A DNA stretch of 64,000 nt from contig OX637636.1 of assembly GCA_951802195.1 (NCBI GenBank), forward strand, positions 446,501 to 510,500. Direction: 5' to 3'. Source of the DNA: Tausonia pullulans. Lineage: Eukaryota; Basidiomycota; Tremellomycetes; Cystofilobasidiales; Mrakiaceae. Made by a program: the position numbers and the translations under genes. This document shows, one piece after another, positions 33,405 through 43,875 of this stretch; positions within the stretch are counted from its first letter, which is position 1; each line of letters starts with the position of its first letter. Under the pieces are notes generated by a model. It was not told the origin of the DNA and did no database searches. It saw only the letters and a list, made by a program, of their open reading frames with translations.

Positions 33405-33757
33405 GTGAGTCTCCTTGCGATGTCGTATTCTTTCATATGCCTCCCGCATCTCATTCTGTCCCACATTCTTTGCTATCTCATCCTTCCCACCTCTTGTCCC
33501 ATCATACCGCACACATATCCTTGGTTGATTATCCTTCTCATCTCCTCCATTAATCTCACCGCTTGTCCATAAAACGCTCAGTCCATCGTGGATTTTGCCC
33601 TGCACTTTGAATATCATTGCCCCCGACAAACCTGCCCAAGACCTCGAAGTGAGCCCTTGCCACCTCCACCACTTTAGTTCCACTCCTCCACCAATGCCCC
33701 ACTCGTCACCCATCCTCCTCAGCCCTTCACCCCTGGACCAATCCTAGCACACTTTCC
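33405..33757 (+). repeat. Dispersed repeat R1, copy 2
   Basis: Shares landmarks with 1840-2227: CTGTCCCACATTCTTTGCTAT, CTTGTCCATAAAACGCTCAG, CCCAAGACCTCGAAGTGAGCC and GGACCAATCCTAGCACAC, in the same order. Diverged and without coding capacity. Sequence to its right (from 33758) is not obviously related to any other part of the window. Confidence 0.6.
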
Positions 33758-34583
33758 AAGATGAGCAAAATGGATTCTGGAGGTGTTCCCATCCAACAGT
33801 GATCAGTTTGTCCGAAAGTTGCAGGCAACAAAATCATCAATGGGTTGTTCAAAGCTTGACAAAAAAGAATATGGAGACGGGACAGTCTTAGTTTTGTATA
33901 GACGAGGACTGAGAGGAGATTGAAATGGTGCAGTGTTTGGAAGAGATAAAGAAGAGGATTGCAGACCATACTTAGACTTTGATCAACAAAATTTTAGGTG
34001 TTGCGCAGATTTGACCAGGTGTGGCCAACTCTGCTACTACTTGGGGTATCTCGATTACTATTGCGGTCCCAATGCTTAATAAGTATACTTTCTCCATAGG
34101 CCTCTTGTGTTATTGCAAACAAAACCTTCTCCTTCCTACTCTATCAACATGTCCTGAAACTCTATTATATTGATGATCGTAGTTTTCTAAGTACGTCCTT
34201 GGGGCCAAGTCCGGGCAGTTCACGACCTTTTTCTTCACATTCTCGCCCAAGAGTCTTCATTTATCTCCTTCAAGGGGGTGAAACTGACTCCCATCCCACA
34301 CCAATTCTCCAACACCTATACTGGCTTTATTCCCAGAAGCTTGTTTTTGATCGTATAGGGGATGGGGACGGAGGGCGAAAGTAAGCCAAACTGTTCATTA
34401 ACAGTTATAACAATAGCACCCTCGAAGATAGATTTGGATACGTGGATGTGGCATCAGGGTGACGATCTCCCGTGCACGCTCATGTCCCCATGTAGAGAGA
34501 TCATGGCATTGGCCAAGCGTGTTCACACATAGATACAGCCGATACAACTGGTAGGTAACGAAACAAAACAATATCCTATCCCA
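33758..34583. other. AT-richer intergenic stretch
   Basis: About 825 bp between R1 copy 2 and the C2H2 regulator gene. Only short reading frames are present. A weak YIDD-like peptide near 34165 is too little to claim a retroelement. Nothing assignable was seen. Confidence 0.3.
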
Positions 34584-37339
34584 TCATCTTGACCCCGTCG
34601 ACGACGGCAACGACACCAGGTTCCGTAGTACAAGCTTGCCCACCTTCCATCTCTGCCTGCGCTTGAAAACCTTTATCGCCCAAGCCAGAGCCGCCTCGCT
34701 GTCTCCGTCGCTAATCCCCACGGCAGTCATCGCGTTGGGAGCGTTGTCGCGGACGAGCTGCCAGGCGACGAAGAATGCTTTGAATGCGTAGACAGTCACA
34801 AATGGCGGCTCGCGGTCGGGCACTACAGTTTTCTCCAGATAGAGGAGAAACCAGTCGATGCGCGCATGGAGTGAGGGGAGAAGATCTGCTTCCACGTTGC
34901 AGCTGCGAGAAGTGGCGAGACAGGCGCTGTGAAGCCAATGCCTTGAGCAACAAGGCTAAAGGGGAGAGTTTGACAACAGGACTCACTCAGTGGCCAGAGC
35001 TGCAGCGAGACTGACTTCCACGATGCCAGCCATGTGGGAAGGGGACCATAAGAGAGTCTCGAGCATGGCCATCTCCCATGTCGCTTCCACAACGACGCAT
35101 TGCGCTTCACACGCCGATTGCGCACGAGAGCGGATGTAGGGTTCCGTGGCAGTGAGAGATGCGATGAGCGCCTGTGAATTATGATTTGACTCAGAACGGG
35201 CGCACAGACGTAAGACTGAGATGCACGCTCCGCAACCTCCAGCTCACCTCGAAACGCTCGGGACTGACACGCCCCGTCATGGCTGACCACCCCGACACCT
35301 CGCGTAGACTCGCTTGGAGAAAATGGATGACGTTGAGTGCGCCTAGCGATTCGAGCTGAGGTGTGTTGCCAGAGTCGGGCAAGGGGGAGAGGAAATTCCG
35401 GATTGCATCCAAGTAGCGGATGGGAGGAGAAGAGCGACTGGCGGTGAGGGTTCGATGAGCCCATTCCGAAGCGGAGGAGATGGTCCACAGTGAATCGTAA
35501 CAGGGCATGTCGTGCTTAATTTCCAAATGGGAGATCAAGCGCGGAACAGACAAGATTTGGTACCAGAGCGCGTCAATATGGTGCAGCGCGAGCATGGTTC
35601 TGAGTCATACGTCTCGATCAGCATTGGAACTCAGCAGCTATGACTAAAGAAAACTCACCGCTTGTGGGATTCTGCCTTGATAAACTCCCTCCACAGTGAC
35701 TCCAGGTCTGAGGTTGAGGTTGGGTTTGTCGGCAAGGATTGCATCAGCCCGCTAGATCGTGAGAGCTGTTTCAAGCAGACATAGTGAGCATAAAACGGGT
35801 CGAGAGCACATCGAAGGAGGCTTACGCCGATCATCTTGGAATGCATGCGTAGGACGTCCAGGCAGTCCTCACCATCGAGGTACATCATCGCGTACACCTG
35901 GAGCAGCAGATACGCCTGAACGATGACGAGCTTGTGCGTTGAGTCCGTCGCACTATCCTCGTTTTTGACAACGAGCTCCCGCGCCGCATGAAAACATTGG
36001 ACGGAAAGCTTGTAGCCAGATTCGTCCTGTCCATCGGCGTCTGGGTCATCGCCGTACTGATATCCGAGGCAAGCCATGCTAAGCACAAGGTGATCTGCGG
36101 CCACGGAGGGATTGAAGGAGGGTTTGTGAAGAAAAGGGAGGAAGTGGGCGACGTGGAAGAAAAAAAGGTCGATGCCGTAGGTGATTTGGGTGAGCGAGGG
36201 GAACCAGTCGTCTTGAACTTCCATGCTGCCCTCTGGCGAGGTGCGTTGGTTGTATTGACTGACTCGAGGTGGAACTGTACAGTGGGTCCAGTCAGCATCG
36301 GGATAGAGTGCGAGAACGATGGTCAACCCACTTGACCCCTGCCGATGAGCAACTACCGTGGAGCCTCCCGGCCGAACAACATCTTCCCAACTCACCGCCA
36401 GGAGCGGCGTCGCGTTCAACAATTGCGAGCTTTCGACGTTGGCGTTCTGGGCCTTGGCGAGGCGGGCCTGGGCAAACAATCCGCCGGAGAGGTTGGAGTC
36501 GGGATTGGAGGGGTGACCGGCAGAGTCGTAGCAGAATTGGAAGGCTCTATCGTTCTCCTAAAATAATGAAAGCATTAAGCAAGATTTAGCTTCGTTACGG
36601 CGACTGGACCTATCATGGCACTCACGTTTGTCGCGCCCCACAAGCTCGTTGGTAGCGTTGCCACCGCGTCCACCGCGTCTACCGCGTCCACCGCGTCTAC
36701 CGCGTCCACCGCGTCTACCGCGTCCACCGCGTCTACCGCGTCCACCGCGTCTACCGCGTCCACCGCGTCTACCGCGTCCACCGCTTTCACCGCTGTTTGA
36801 TCGAACATGTACGATTGAGCGGCCATGTCGAAATCCATTGAGTCCGATACCGGCTGGTCTTTTGAAGCTTGCTGTTGGACAGTCGCAGGCCTTGGTGAGG
36901 TCGATGATGTCGGGGACGACCTGACTGCTCGGACGCGCTTTGATCTGCTTGGCCCTACTACAGCTGGCTCGGCAGACGGGTATTGCGAGGCAGCCAATTC
37001 AGGGTGCTTGTATTTGACGTGTCGCCGGCGGAGGTCCTGGCGGGCAAAGGTAGTAGCGCAGATATCACAGGGAAAGGAGATGTTGTGTTCGGATTGGATG
37101 TGCAATGCGGCATGGCGCTTGAGGTTTTCCTATGAAGTAAGCCAAGGTCAACTGCATAAGCCTAAGATTGTATATAGTAGAGATGGCTTTGAAGCCAGCT
37201 AGACAGGCAGACAGAGACCCGTAGTTGGGACACGACGTACATGTCTAGTAAACCGCTTGAGGCAGACGACGCATTGGAAGGGTTGATAAGAAGGGCCTGC
37301 GGTAGACGGGCCGGCCGTGTCACTAGCTGACAAAGGCAT
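34584..37339 (-). CDS. C2H2 zinc-finger transcription factor with fungal regulator domain
   Basis: ATG at 37339. Exon 1 ends at GTACGT after FQCVVCLKRFTRH and continues as ENLKRHAALH, giving the first finger. The second finger is FPCDICATTFARQDLRRRHVKYKH. A spacer with a long Val-Asp-Ala tandem repeat follows (36.66-36.79 kb). The middle homology region reads GIDLFFFHVAHFLPFLHKPSFNP, VLSMACLGYQYG, KLVIVQAYLLLQVYAMMYLD and SKMIGVSLLR. C-terminal helices (NVIHFLQASLREVSGWS, WFLLYLEKTVVPDREPP) lead to the stop at 34584. This two-finger plus middle-domain layout is typical of fungal nutrient-response regulators. It lies directly beside the dioxygenase/RidA/aldolase/permease group, so local control is plausible. 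Confidence 0.83.
36658..36788 (-). repeat. 18-bp coding tandem repeat (Val-Asp-Ala)n
   Basis: Alternating GTCCACCGC and GTCTACCGC nonamers on the plus strand form an 18-bp unit repeated about seven times. On the coding (minus) strand they give about 13 Val-Asp-Ala triplets inside the C2H2 regulator. Array length must be a multiple of 9 bp to keep the frame, and it is. Likely length-polymorphic. Confidence 0.9.
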
Positions 37340-37645
37340 GACGGCAACGACAGGAAGCAGCGACGTGGTTTGGGGGTGTGGGGGGGTGGAAGGGGGAAAA
37401 GAGAGTGCATGAGCTTCTCCGTATGGTCAGCTGGCCATTCAAATAGGGGTCAACATGGATATCGTGGGGACGGGGTTACGTGACTCGGACCTGCTGAGCC
37501 GGATTGCAAATTACGATTGTAATGCGAGCTCACTGTAGATACTAATACGATCTTAGATGCAGTAGGGTTGCAGGGAACTGAATGCTCTCAGATGCACGGT
37601 GACGGTTTGCAAGAACCCACAGAAGCCATATAAAAAGAAATGCGA
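37340..37645. other. Intergenic region between the C2H2 regulator and the dioxygenase
   Basis: About 300 bp upstream of the regulator's start at 37339, ending where the inverted-repeat arm begins. Probably the regulator's promoter; no clear TATA box or exon. Confidence 0.35.
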
Positions 37646-38942
37646 GAAAAATGAGCCGCTGGAGCGGAGGCGAGCCGCCGAGCAGCACGATCACAAGTCC
37701 TGCGAAGACTTCTCAATGGCGACAGTTGTCATTAATCAACGATGACGGACTGCCTACAACTCGAAAGGGAAAGAAAATGGGAAGGGAAAAAGGGGGGGAG
37801 GGGGGGGGGGGTAGAGGGTTCGCTACATCTGTGACCTAGGCGGTCCAATACACAACGCTGAAGCGACCTATTCAAAACTATTAGACAGACCCTGAAAGCA
37901 ACACCTGCCTAGAAAACTCCAGTTGGCTCGTTCAAACGGGCAACACCACCTTGACACCCAGGTACTCGCGGTGCTGCATGAGCTTGCCGTTAATCAGGAC
38001 CTGGTCGGCGCCGAGCTTGTTGCGCTCGGTGTCGGTCGGGTCGGTCGCCTCAGCGATCTGGATCTCGCGCCATTGCTGGTTGGTGGGGATCTACGAACAA
38101 GGCTCTCGCGTCAGGTATGGCTCAATACGGTGGGTTCTTGAGAGTCATACTCACTGGCACTCCCTGATCGATGATCGCCTTAAACTCTTTGTAAACACCC
38201 TGCTCCTCGATACATCCCTCGCGCTGAATCAAAGGCGATTCTAAGAGTATCGCTGCAAAGTCAATCCCACTGTTCATTCGAAACTTGAGGTAGAAAACGT
38301 GTTCACTTACCGGCAGCCGGGGTCATGCGGAGTTCACCAACAGACGAGTTGAAGAGAACAAGGGACAGACGCTCCTCGTGAAGCTGATCCACGGGGGGTT
38401 TGAAAACGCGGTGACGGGTTGCCTTGAAGTGTCCTCCAGACACAATCTCAAGGGTCTCTCCAATATTGACGACGAGCGCTCCAGGCTTGTAAGGGACGTA
38501 GTGCCATTCCTCGTCGTGGCCCCAGATCTGCAGGCACGAGATGGGCACAGAGAAGAGCAGAGTGGTGAGGCCGAAGTCGGTGTGGCCGTGCATACGGAGG
38601 CCCTTGGACGACTCCTCGGTCTTTTTCTCGACGGGACGAAAGAGGGCGTGGCGGAAGTAGCCTTCGCCGGTGGGGGTGCCGTGGGATTGGACCTTGTCCC
38701 AGAGGTAGTCGTCTGGAAGCTCGAGGACACGCGAGAACAGGGCCAGCAAGCGACGGTTGACAGATTTGGTGAGGTACTGGACAGCGCACGACGATGAGCA
38801 CATCATCAAAGCCAAGGTCCTAGACTCGGACTCACGTTGCAGAACGCCTCAATCTCGTCCATGAATGGCTGGACGCAAGAGGGGATGAAACTAGGGTCCT
38901 TCCACTCGCGGGGGTACCAGTTGAACTGCTCAATTCCATCGG
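37646..38942 (-). repeat. Inverted-repeat arm A (pairs with 46565-47861)
   Basis: This 1297-bp stretch covers the 3' part of the dioxygenase gene and its 3' flank. Its reverse complement occurs at 46565-47861 with identical length and, where I compared, identical sequence, including the 12-G and 7-G homopolymers near 37787-37811. The left limit is at the A/T change after CTCATTTTTC; the right limit is in mid-exon at GATGGAATTGAGC. Confidence 0.92.
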
Positions 38943-39416
38943 GAGCGCCACGGAAGCGCTTGAAACCGTAAGGGTGCTTGTAGCCAGACCAGAGACCGGT
39001 CTCGGGGTCGAACAAGAGGCGGGCCTTGTCCTCGTCGCTGATGTTGTTGTAAAGGTATTGCGCGAGCGAGAATTGACGGTTGAGCTGAGACAGGGCCAAG
39101 ATGAAAATTTAGCACGTGTTTGTGGGTGGTTGGGCTAGCCAGAGGTATGAGCTTAACTGGAGTTACTCACCTGTTCATAGGAAATGCCATAGTTCTCGAG
39201 GAAGATGAAGCCGTCATCGCGGATGGCGATCTTGATCTCCTCGACAAGCTCTGCGACGACCTCGGGGTCATCCGAATCCATCTTGCTCAAATCAATAGAC
39301 TTGAGTTCGGCAAAGTTGTGCGTCTCCTTAGTGACGGGAGGGGGAATCCAGGCGGGGACATGGGGCTTGCCCTGGACAGAGGGCGAAGGGGGGTTGAAGG
39401 GACTGGCAGGCGGCAT
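37932..39416 (-). CDS. 2-oxoglutarate/Fe(II)-dependent dioxygenase (isopenicillin N synthase-like)
   Basis: ATG at 39416, stop at 37934-37932, five exons. Exon 1 ends in IRDDGFIFLENYGISYEQ, the N-terminal DIOX_N pattern. Next come LNRQFSLAQYLYNNISDEDK and GYKHPYGFKRFRGAPDGIEQ. The catalytic core has GHTDFGLTTLLFS (His-X-Asp iron ligands), LQIWGHDEEWHYVPYKPGAL, NIGETLEIVSGGHFKATRHRV (distal iron His) and RLSLVLFN (Arg/Ser 2-oxoglutarate contacts). A further C-terminal segment (IQIAEATDPTDTERNKLG) follows. Family members hydroxylate or desaturate small metabolites; related fungal enzymes include thymine hydroxylase-type proteins. It is divergent from the RidA-like gene across a minisatellite-bearing promoter. 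A 5'-truncated inverted copy lies at 46565. Confidence 0.9.
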
Positions 39417-40054
39417 TGTGTGGTGTGTATGAACTTGGGAGTACAAGATTGGGTTGAGTAGGTGTCTACGCTGGCTTATAAATGTGTCCTGGGTGGGTAA
39501 GGAATGAAGCAGTACCACGGTTAGAGAAGACAGAGCTGGGTAGCGAGCTCCTCACAACGGCGGAGCACCACCCCAGATAGTCTTAGTGCCACTTCAAAAT
39601 GTCCTCGTGTCTTGAAGCCGATGATGGCCGTGACAGTCGATATCGCGCGGCGAGATAGGAAACTGGGAGGAGCTCTCTCCAGTCCTCCTCCTCTCCACCT
39701 CCTCCCAACCTGACCTCCTCCCAACCTGACCCCCTCCCAACCTGGCCTCCTCTCAACTTGGCCTCCTCCCAACCTTAGCCTCCTCCCAACCTTAGCCTCC
39801 TCCCAACCTTAGCCTCCTCCCAACCTTAGCCTCCTCCCAACCTCCTTCCGGCCTCCAACCTCCCTCCAACCTCCTTCCAACCTCCTTCCAACCTCCTTCC
39901 CACGCCTCTCGTCTGCGCACGTGACTTAGGAGACCGACGTTGTCAAAAAGTCCATTTATTGTGAGAAGGGATGGAGATCAAGTCCACAGCCATCCACCCA
40001 TCTAATTGAACCATCCTACGTCAATATCAGGTACAAAGTTTAAACAAATTAAAC
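39417..40054. promoter_or_regulatory. Divergent promoter, dioxygenase / RidA-like gene
   Basis: A 638-bp gap between outward-facing starts. A TATA-like GCTTATAAATG lies at about 39473-39483, some 60-70 bp before the dioxygenase ATG. A pyrimidine minisatellite occupies the centre (39690-39895). Confidence 0.5.
39690..39895. repeat. 17-bp minisatellite in divergent promoter
   Basis: Units of CCTCCTCCCAACCTTAG and close variants are repeated about ten times, perfectly for the central four. They decay to CCTCCTTCCAA-type units at the right edge. The strand bias (all pyrimidine-rich on the plus strand) and lack of separate spacers show a simple tandem repeat. Confidence 0.9.
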
Positions 40055-40672
40055 ATGTCTCGCCAACTGATCTCCAGCGAAAAGTTCCCTCCCAAGCCCC
40101 ACAACTGTGAATATAGTCTTATAGTCTCAATCTCGAGCTGTTGGTCTTTCGCTCATATTCTATCTGCCGCTTCAGCCCCCGCCGTCAAGATCCCCGGACT
40201 CGTCTTTTGCGCTGGACAGACGGCTACCGGCGAGATCAAGCAGGCTACCGTAAGTTTCCCGCGGTCGTCGTCTTCTCCCTTGAGCGACAACTCCCCGCTG
40301 ACCCTCTCGCCCTGCCTGGCCGCAGAGAACTGTCCTTCAAAACCTCAAGGAGGTCCTTGAGCTTGCCGGCTCATCTCTCGACAAGGTTGTCAAATACAAC
40401 GGTGAGTTGGTGTGGGTGAGTTATCCGCAGACTGCCACTGACTTTGACGCTCGATTCTCAGTATACCTCGCCGACATGAAAGACTTTGCGGCCATGAACG
40501 AGGTGTACATTGAGGTGAGTGTAGAGCAAATGATGATGCGTATGCTGGTATACTGATCCCCAAGCGCGTTTTACAGTTCCTGCCCCAGCCCATGCCTTCG
40601 CGATCCTGCCTCCAGGCACTTGCCCCTGGCGTTGGCACCGTCATAGAGATCGAGTGTATCGCTCAGGTATAG
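40055..40672 (+). CDS. RidA/YjgF/UK114-family protein
   Basis: Five exons (40055-40106, 40176-40249, 40326-40401, 40462-40514, 40577-40672) give 116 residues, just under the family's usual 120-130. Motifs: KIPGLVFCAGQTA near the N-terminus, [36 protein letters not shown] in the middle (quoted in parts: [25 protein letters not shown]), and the C-terminal SRSCLQALAPGVGTVIEIEC, in which the conserved Arg and Glu bind the substrate carboxylate. The family removes reactive 2-aminoacrylate-type enamines or hydrolyses imines. Beside a dioxygenase, an aldolase and a permease it may serve a dedicated imine or enamine intermediate. Confidence 0.92.
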
Positions 40673-42322
40673 AGGATGTTCGTATTAGTTTCACGAGTTA
40701 TGATCAATGGTATATTAGATCAGGTTGTTTTCGACATGAGGTGGGATCATATGTGCGGTCTTCTTGCACAGGCGCACGGCTTGGCCTGTATATTTCTTCG
40801 CTGTTATTTGTTGTGAGGATTTAGATGGGAACTGCGCGGAATGATAGTGGGAGTTCAGGATATAGGGAGGATATAGGCCGAGTATAGGAAAGAAGCATCT
40901 ACAAAGCGTTCGTGAAGCGCCGCTGGTGAACAGATTTCGGTGACAATTACCTTTGACTCGTGCTTTGCGGTATATTGACGTCTAAATGAACCTCCCTCGA
41001 GGCACCTCATGCTCAGCGTGCAGCTTCTATTGAGACCTCAGTCCTATGGATGAGCAGGCATAAGGCTCGCTCTGGTCCCCCACCGTATTGTCCGTCTGTT
41101 TCTCGTACAGAAGGATGGAACAGACCCTTGCTAGCCTGTCTATCTAGCCGTGGCGTATGAAGTCGCGTTGCCCCTGAGTTTCACTCCTGTCTTGGTCTAT
41201 CGATGTAACTAACAGGATAGTTAGGAAACTCACCGTTCAGGCGAAAACTTAGGGCCCGGGAGTCGATCGCGGTGATGCTTGGTCCTGTCTGTCGAGGTTC
41301 CCACCTGGAGTATCGTCTGGGATGTGAGGTCAGACCGCCTCGAACTCGTCCATCTTTGAACTGTTTAGGGTTCCTTTCGCAGGTGAGTCCGTTGCATCGT
41401 TCATTTTCGATTGCAAGGTCCTAACATTAACGTGTGGCATCAACAACCGATCTTAGAACGCCCCTCCCAGGGGATTCGTCCATCCTGTCTTTTTGTCTGC
41501 TGTCCTACCTTTGTGATACGCTTTATCAAAGTAATGTCATCTGTGTAGATCGTTTTCTGTCCTGCATTTACAGAGAGCCGTTTGAGGTCTCTATCTAGTA
41601 AGATAGCACAGATTCTTGCATGACTTCTCCATAGACGATCATCTCCAACCATTTTTCGTTTGGGCTTTCTCAGGGCCGACTACTACACCAGTTACAGCTC
41701 TGGACATTCCCAGGACAGCATCAGCAGGTTATTGACTTCCATCATTGGCCCAAGTGTTTGTGCCGTCCGATGTTGTCTGTGGGAAATCAGGAGTGCTTGT
41801 GCTGGTTTCCCTTTCTGTCTGGGCTGCAGGTTCTGTGAGAGTGTCCTCAGCAAGAGCAATCAAGTGTACAGGGAATTCAAAGAGGCTGGGGTACGTGTTG
41901 GCAGTGTTTTGTCTTGTAAATGTTTTAATCCATGTCGTCAATGCAGACCGACGGTGGGGCCTAGGCCAGGGGTGTAAGCGAGGATATGAGGCCGTTATTC
42001 AAGGAGTAAACTGACGCCCTGTTTCCTCTTAGGGCATACGACCTTAGAAGATTGCAGAAAATCGAAAGCACAGGCCTTGAGGCACAGGCGTAAGGTATGA
42101 GTGAGGGTTGAGGCACAGCAACATTCTCACTGCAACATAAGCTCTTTCAGATGTGCCCTGGTCTCGCGTTCCATGACTCTCCATCAGTGAATACCTTTGG
42201 GATAGTGCGGTTCAGACGGAGAAGCCTTGGATGCCTCGCTTCAGTCGGACTTCATATAGATAGGTTGTAATGGCCATATATTTAAATCGTCACGTTCATG
42301 CTATAATATCCGCTATAAATCA
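40673..42322. other. Long gene-poor interval with possible orphan exons
   Basis: About 1.65 kb between the RidA-like and aldolase genes. On the minus strand two exon-like stretches were seen: about 41941-41730 (a Thr/Glu-rich peptide with FPVHLIALAEDTL) and about 41610-41500 (RICAILLDRDLKRLSVNAG before a GTAGG donor). They have no recognised family and no visible start or end. This could be a decayed gene or unidentified element. No other feature seen. Confidence 0.25.
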
Positions 42323-43316
42323 TCATGTTGAGCGGGCCACCTCAAGCTCAGCAATGTACCAGTTTTGAATCGCCTTGGTATCACCCGTGATAGCGACCGT
42401 GTCGAATGTCGCTTTTGCGTCCTTGGCCAGGCCTCCGTTGTTGACCAGCCGGCCGGACCACTTGCCATGCTTTTTAGCTGCTGCTGCAATCTTGTCGATC
42501 GCGGCCACAAACTCAGGCTCATCGCCGCGAGCAGGAACGTAACCAAGTAGCGATTGTGCGAGATCGTTGGGGCCGATGAATACGAGATCTAATGAGTAGC
42601 GCTGGGGAATGAGCACACTGGGCTGAGATTTAAGGAAGTTCGAGCGGACTTTACTCACCTACACCAGGCACAGCGCAAATTGCCTCAACGTTCTCTAGAC
42701 CGGCAACAGTCTCAATCTGGACCATGGTGAGGATAGTTTGGTTTCCGGAAAGCATGTATTCGGGAGTCGTGAGGCCGTGACCGATGGCGGGGAACGCGGA
42801 ACCCTGACCACGCAGACCTTGAGGGGGGAATTTCGAGTACCGTACGACCTGCTCGGCCTCTTCGGCGGTGTTGATCTGGGGGATCATGATGCCGCTGGGA
42901 AGAAACGACACGTTAGTTCAAGTTTCCGAGCCCTGCACACGGGCTGCACTCACTGTGCACCGGTGTCTAGGGCGCGCTTGATGATATCTGGGGCAGTTCC
43001 GCGGATACGGATGATGGGGCTGACGCCGAGGGCAGAAATGGCAGCGACGGAGTTGTGCATCGAGTCGTCGCCAATATGACCATGTTCACAGTCAATGATG
43101 ATTCCCTGTATGGTGTAGAGGTTCAGCTCAAATGCGACATATGTTACCCCCAAGCGCTTCACTCACATCGAGTCCGGTCAGGGCGACGATCTGGGCGTGG
43201 CGGACCGAGGGGATGGCCATAAAGGTCATCAAGGGAAACTCTCCCGCTTTGAGCTTGTTGAGAACCTTGAGACGAGGGTTGGAGATGGTCGTGGTGTGGG
43301 CGGTAGGGAAGGACAT
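42323..43316 (-). CDS. HpcH/HpaI-family 2-oxoacid aldolase
   Basis: ATG at 43316, four main exons, stop at 42323. MSFPTAHTTT leads to LKAGEFPLMTFMAIPS, IIIDCEHGHIGDD (the active-site Glu-His region of the TIM barrel), GVSPIIRIRGTAP (Arg of the substrate site), GIMIPQINTAEEAEQ, MVQIETVAGLENVE (metal-binding Glu) and LVFIGPNDLAQSLLG (metal-binding Asp). This order is diagnostic of class II 2-oxoacid aldolases, which split 4-hydroxy-2-oxoacids into pyruvate and an aldehyde. Length is near 280 residues, usual for the family. It is divergent from the permease at 43876. Confidence 0.91.
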
Positions 43317-43875
43317 GCTGGCGTGTGGTGAGGCGTGCAAGTTGTGGGGTGTGTGATAGGTTGGAGCAAGGACGTCAAGATCGTCGTGAGTATAGCTCTT
43401 TTAAGAACGATGTTGAGAATTGTGCTCTACTCCATCATGTTGAGATATCCATTCTCGGCAGCTTCGTGGCGACAAGCCTTGCCTTTACACCTGCTCCTCC
43501 CTCACCAGGACTCAGAACAGATCCAGGATTTGCACTCAGGGAGGAGCAGGCTTCGATCGCAGAGTAGGGAAGGAGTTATCGCACCTCAGAGTTAAATCCG
43601 GGGTCACCGCGTTCCGCCGCGTCGCGCCGTTATCGGACCGGAAGGCCTGAGGAGGAGCTCCTCTGGAGAGCTGGCGAGACCACTATTCGCTGGGCACAGA
43701 CCTGAATGTCCATGTTATCACCATCAAGTCACGAGATGATAGCGTCGCCATTGGACAAAGGAGCAAATATATAAAGTCCAGAACGCATCTCAGCAATTGA
43801 GGTTCAAAGCAAATCACCACAATTGTGCTCAACACCTGCAACAACCAGTCTCACCCTCAAATCATCTACACTACC
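43317..43875. promoter_or_regulatory. Divergent promoter, aldolase / permease
   Basis: A 559-bp gap between outward-facing starts. A TATA-like ATATATAAAG lies at about 43767-43776, roughly 100 bp before the permease ATG. It suggests co-expression of aldolase and transporter. Confidence 0.5.

Noticed and set aside
34140-34190. Possible copia reverse transcriptase (YIDD-like peptide)
   Set aside because: Only a few residues match and the surrounding frames show no further similarity; chance is likely.
36615-36800. Plus-strand Thr-Ala-Ser repeat protein
   Set aside because: It is the antisense reading of the Val-Asp-Ala repeat in the C2H2 regulator, which has fingers and a regulatory domain in frame.
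39690-39895. CRISPR-like repetition
   Set aside because: Units are contiguous and drift gradually with no unique spacers, and the host is a eukaryote; it is a minisatellite.
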